Origin: Dyadobacter psychrotolerans
Lineage (GTDB): Bacteria > Bacteroidota > Bacteroidia > Cytophagales > Spirosomataceae
Assembly: GCF_004349265.1 (NCBI RefSeq)
Contig: NZ_SMFL01000012.1
Coordinates: forward strand, 124,001 to 188,000
Length of the DNA: 64,000 nt
Direction: 5' to 3'
The stretch's first letter is position 1; every line of letters begins with the position of its first letter. Positions 61,766 to 64,000 of the stretch are shown in pieces. A program made the translations under genes and the position numbers. A model generated the notes under the pieces. It had not been told where the DNA came from, searched no databases, and saw nothing but the letters and a program-made list of their open reading frames with translations.

Positions 61766-62524
61766 ATGCTCTCTATTAAGGAATTACGCGCTTCGATCGA
61801 AGGCAAAGAAATATTAAAAGGAATTAATCTGGACATCAAACCAGGTGAAGTACATGCTATAATGGGGCCAAATGGTTCCGGAAAAAGTACTTTGGCTTCG
61901 GTTTTGGCTGGCAGGGAAGAATATGAAGTGACCGGCGGAAGTGTATTGTTTGATGGAAAAGATCTGTTGGATCTTGCAGCAGAAGAAAGAGCAGCAGAAG
62001 GAATTTTTCTTGCATTTCAATATCCTGTTGAAATTCCTGGTGTTACGACCATCAATTTTTTAAAAACAGCTGTTAACGAAATTCGTAAATACAGAGGTGA
62101 AAATCCGCTGGATGCTGCACAGTTTTTGAAAATGGTGCGTGAGAAAGCAAAATTGGTTAGCATGAACGATTCACTTTTGAAACGTGCTTTGAACGAAGGA
62201 TTTTCAGGAGGAGAGAAAAAACGGAATGAAATATTCCAAATGGCCGTGCTGGAACCTAAGCTGGCGATTTTGGATGAAACAGATTCCGGTTTGGATATTG
62301 ATGCATTACGTATTGTCGCAGAAGGAGTTAATTCACTTCGTTCGCCTGATCGTTCTGCCATTGTGGTTACGCATTACCAACGCCTGCTTGATTACATAGT
62401 TCCGGACTACGTACACGTATTGTATAAAGGAAGAATTGTGAAATCGGGGACCAAAGAACTGGCTTTTGAGCTGGAGGAAAAAGGTTATGACTGGATTAAA
62501 GCGGAAGTTGAAGCGGTTGGCTAA
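61766..62524 (+). CDS. sufC: Fe-S cluster assembly ATPase SufC
   Basis: 252-residue ABC-type ATPase of the SUF iron-sulfur assembly machinery. Walker A GPNGSGKST (34-42), the family-specific FLAFQYPVEIPGV, ABC signature FSGGEKKRNE, Walker B LAILDETDSGLDIDAL and the H-loop VTHYQRLL are all present. It works with SufB and SufD in the cytoplasm. No sufB precedes it here; the upstream neighbour is on the other strand. Confidence 0.96.
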   Translation: MLSIKELRASIEGKEILKGINLDIKPGEVHAIMGPNGSGKSTLASVLAGREEYEVTGGSVLFDGKDLLDLAAEERAAEGIFLAFQYPVEIPGVTTINFLKTAVNEIRKYRGENPLDAAQFLKMVREKAKLVSMNDSLLKRALNEGFSGGEKKRNEIFQMAVLEPKLAILDETDSGLDIDALRIVAEGVNSLRSPDRSAIVVTHYQRLLDYIVPDYVHVLYKGRIVKSGTKELAFELEEKGYDWIKAEVEAVG

Positions 62525-62600
62525 TTGAAAGTTTGTTTTGTTCTGTAAATCAGGATAATCGTCTTTTGAAATTAACCAATACCCATTACTTAACTACGGA

Positions 62601-63920
62601 ATGACTACTGAAACAATAGATTTAAAAACGAAATTAGTCGCTGATTTTTACGCCCGTGAAGCAGTGATGAATGGAGAGGCAAGTTCCGCTTTTCATCAGA
62701 AGAAACGTGCTGCGTTGGCTCGCTTCGACCAGCTGGGTTTTCCAACTCCGAAAAACGAGGAGTGGAAATACAGCAATGTGCGGGAGCTGATCAGTGAATC
62801 TTATCATTTTAATGCGGAAAGTTCGCTTGGGCTTGCCGATTTACAGGATCTGAATATTCCGGAACAGGTTGCAAATATCCTGTATTTTATAAACGGGCAC
62901 TATAACGAAGAGCTTTCAAGCATTGTTTCGTCGTCCGATCAGATCATCATCGATTCTTTGCAAAGTGCCTACAAAAAGAATCCATCGCTGGTTAATACCT
63001 ATTTCGATGAGCTGGTAAAAGATGATACAGATGCATTTACATCTTTGAATACCGCGTTTGCACATGACGGGGTATTTATTCATATTCCTGATAACCAAAC
63101 GGTTGAACACCCTGTAATCCTTCGTTTTGTAAGTGATGCAAGAACACAGAATGTGGGAAGTCAGCCGCGTAATATTATTGCGGTTGGTAAAAATGCCCAT
63201 GTGAAACTGGCTGAAGCATTCAGAACTCTGGGCACTGAACGCTCTTTTACAAATGCCGTTACGGAGATCCACATGGATCGTGATTCGGGTGTTGAATATT
63301 ACAAAGTTCAGAATGAAAGTGAGAAGGCATATCACATCGGAACCACACAGGTACGTATGCTTGACAACTCGCATTTTTACGCGGGAACAGTTACGCTCAA
63401 CGGACATTTTACCCGAAATAACCTGAATATTATTATTGATGGTGAGCGTTGCGAAGCGCACATGTATGGCTTGTATTTTCCGGATGGGACACAACATGTT
63501 GACAACCATACCGTAGCCGATCACTGCAAACCAAATTCCCAAAGCAACGAATTGTATAAAGGAATTTTGAGAGATAGAGCCAAAGGTGTTTTTAACGGAA
63601 AAATATTTGTACGTCCTGATGCGCAGAAAACCAATGCGTTTCAATCATGTAAAAATATAGTTTTGTCTACCGAGGCGACTATGAACACCAAACCGCAGCT
63701 GGAAATATATGCAGATGATGTAAAATGTTCTCACGGAACTACAACCGGACAAATTGACGAAGAAGCTTTGTTTTACATGCGTTCGCGTGGAATTTCCAAA
63801 CCGGAAGCCATGTCGTTACTGATGTTCGCTTTTTGTGCAGACGTGGTTTCTCAAATTAAAATTGATTCAATCCGCGAATATCTGGAAAACGTAATTGCAG
63901 ATAAATTGGCTTCCAAGTAA
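62601..63920 (+). CDS. sufD: Fe-S cluster assembly protein SufD
   Basis: 439-residue scaffold partner of SufB and SufC. The N-terminal helical region has GFPTPKNEEWKYSNVREL, and the parallel beta-helix core contains HVDNHTVADHCKPNSQSNELYKG in two stretches, followed by KTNAFQSCKNIVLS and the C-terminal KCSHGTTTGQIDEEALFYMR and RGISKPEAMSLLMFAF. The typical Cys and His of SufD are retained. 76 nt downstream of sufC; a terminator follows. Confidence 0.95.
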   Translation: MTTETIDLKTKLVADFYAREAVMNGEASSAFHQKKRAALARFDQLGFPTPKNEEWKYSNVRELISESYHFNAESSLGLADLQDLNIPEQVANILYFINGHYNEELSSIVSSSDQIIIDSLQSAYKKNPSLVNTYFDELVKDDTDAFTSLNTAFAHDGVFIHIPDNQTVEHPVILRFVSDARTQNVGSQPRNIIAVGKNAHVKLAEAFRTLGTERSFTNAVTEIHMDRDSGVEYYKVQNESEKAYHIGTTQVRMLDNSHFYAGTVTLNGHFTRNNLNIIIDGERCEAHMYGLYFPDGTQHVDNHTVADHCKPNSQSNELYKGILRDRAKGVFNGKIFVRPDAQKTNAFQSCKNIVLSTEATMNTKPQLEIYADDVKCSHGTTTGQIDEEALFYMRSRGISKPEAMSLLMFAFCADVVSQIKIDSIREYLENVIADKLASK

Positions 63921-63964
63921 TCTTAATGCGTTTGACTTTGTTAGTCAATTGTACAATCTTAATG

Positions 63965-63996
63965 TACCCAGCCTGATTTTTGGGTTGGGTATTTTT
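63965..63996 (+). terminator. Rho-independent terminator after sufD
   Basis: TACCCAGCC (63965-63973) pairs with GGTTGGGTA (63983-63991) with one G-U pair, followed by Ts. Transcription of sufCD therefore appears to end here, without sufS or sufE in the unit. Confidence 0.85.
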
Positions 63997-64000
63997 CTAA

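Noticed and set aside
62916..63644. 242-residue minus-strand frame inside sufD
   Set aside because: Long but antisense to a conserved gene, with low-complexity Ile/Cys-rich sequence and no recognisable family.

Overview
The window comes from a member of the Bacteroidota, most likely order Cytophagales, family Spirosomaceae, and close to Dyadobacter. This taxon is inferred from remembered gene families, not from a search. The evidence is moderate G+C, almost no Shine-Dalgarno sites, -7 promoter elements of the TAnnTTTG type, PorP/SprF and a C-terminal type IX sorting domain, CarboxypepD-plug-barrel outer-membrane proteins, and a BatA-type protein. No rRNA, tRNA, CRISPR array, prophage or intact insertion sequence was seen.

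Positions 331-11257 look like one catabolic module. A UxaA-family dehydratase, an SDR dehydrogenase, a FAH-family hydrolase, a fuconolactonase-type amidohydrolase, a FucP permease and a RhaM-type mutarotase together read as the non-phosphorylating route for a 6-deoxy-L-sugar (L-fucose, or L-rhamnose). That route ends in pyruvate plus L-lactate. LutA, LutB and LutC, which oxidise L-lactate to pyruvate, follow directly. The initial aldose dehydrogenase is not in the window.

Positions 11566-22104 are mainly housekeeping: cmk, an FAD oxidoreductase, a large peptidase-MA-like/TolB-like/barrel outer-membrane protein, PorP/SprF, and the 2-oxoglutarate dehydrogenase genes sucA-sucB. Positions 22167-35683 hold a MazG-like/dtd pair, two secreted peptidases, an esterase-GH5-sorting-domain fusion, a thioredoxin-like protein, two GH43 enzymes, mgtE and rsmA. 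Positions 35765-48678 hold a hybrid histidine kinase, an outer-membrane receptor-like barrel, purK-purE-LysM, a decayed VapBC-type toxin-antitoxin remnant, a BatA-domain protein and a YcxB-like protein.

Positions 48830-52996 are the most accessory part. A Crp/Fnr-type regulator is followed by two units, each made of a secreted lipoprotein and a small tryptophan-rich membrane protein. The first lipoprotein has a C-terminal permuted-papain-like domain and is split by frameshifts; a second, broken copy of the small membrane protein also follows it. The layout recalls an effector with tandem immunity-like paralogues and is the best candidate for an undescribed system. The rest returns to conserved functions: OsmC, HemW, a TonB-dependent receptor, a coiled-coil lipoprotein, an arginine deiminase/CtlX pair, and sufC-sufD.

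Several intergenic regions (about 3153-3318, 4229-4262, 34807-34840, 42571-42830, 47840-47940) carry degenerate repeats phased at about 7 nt. The core word differs between loci but the period does not. No feature class I know explains them.
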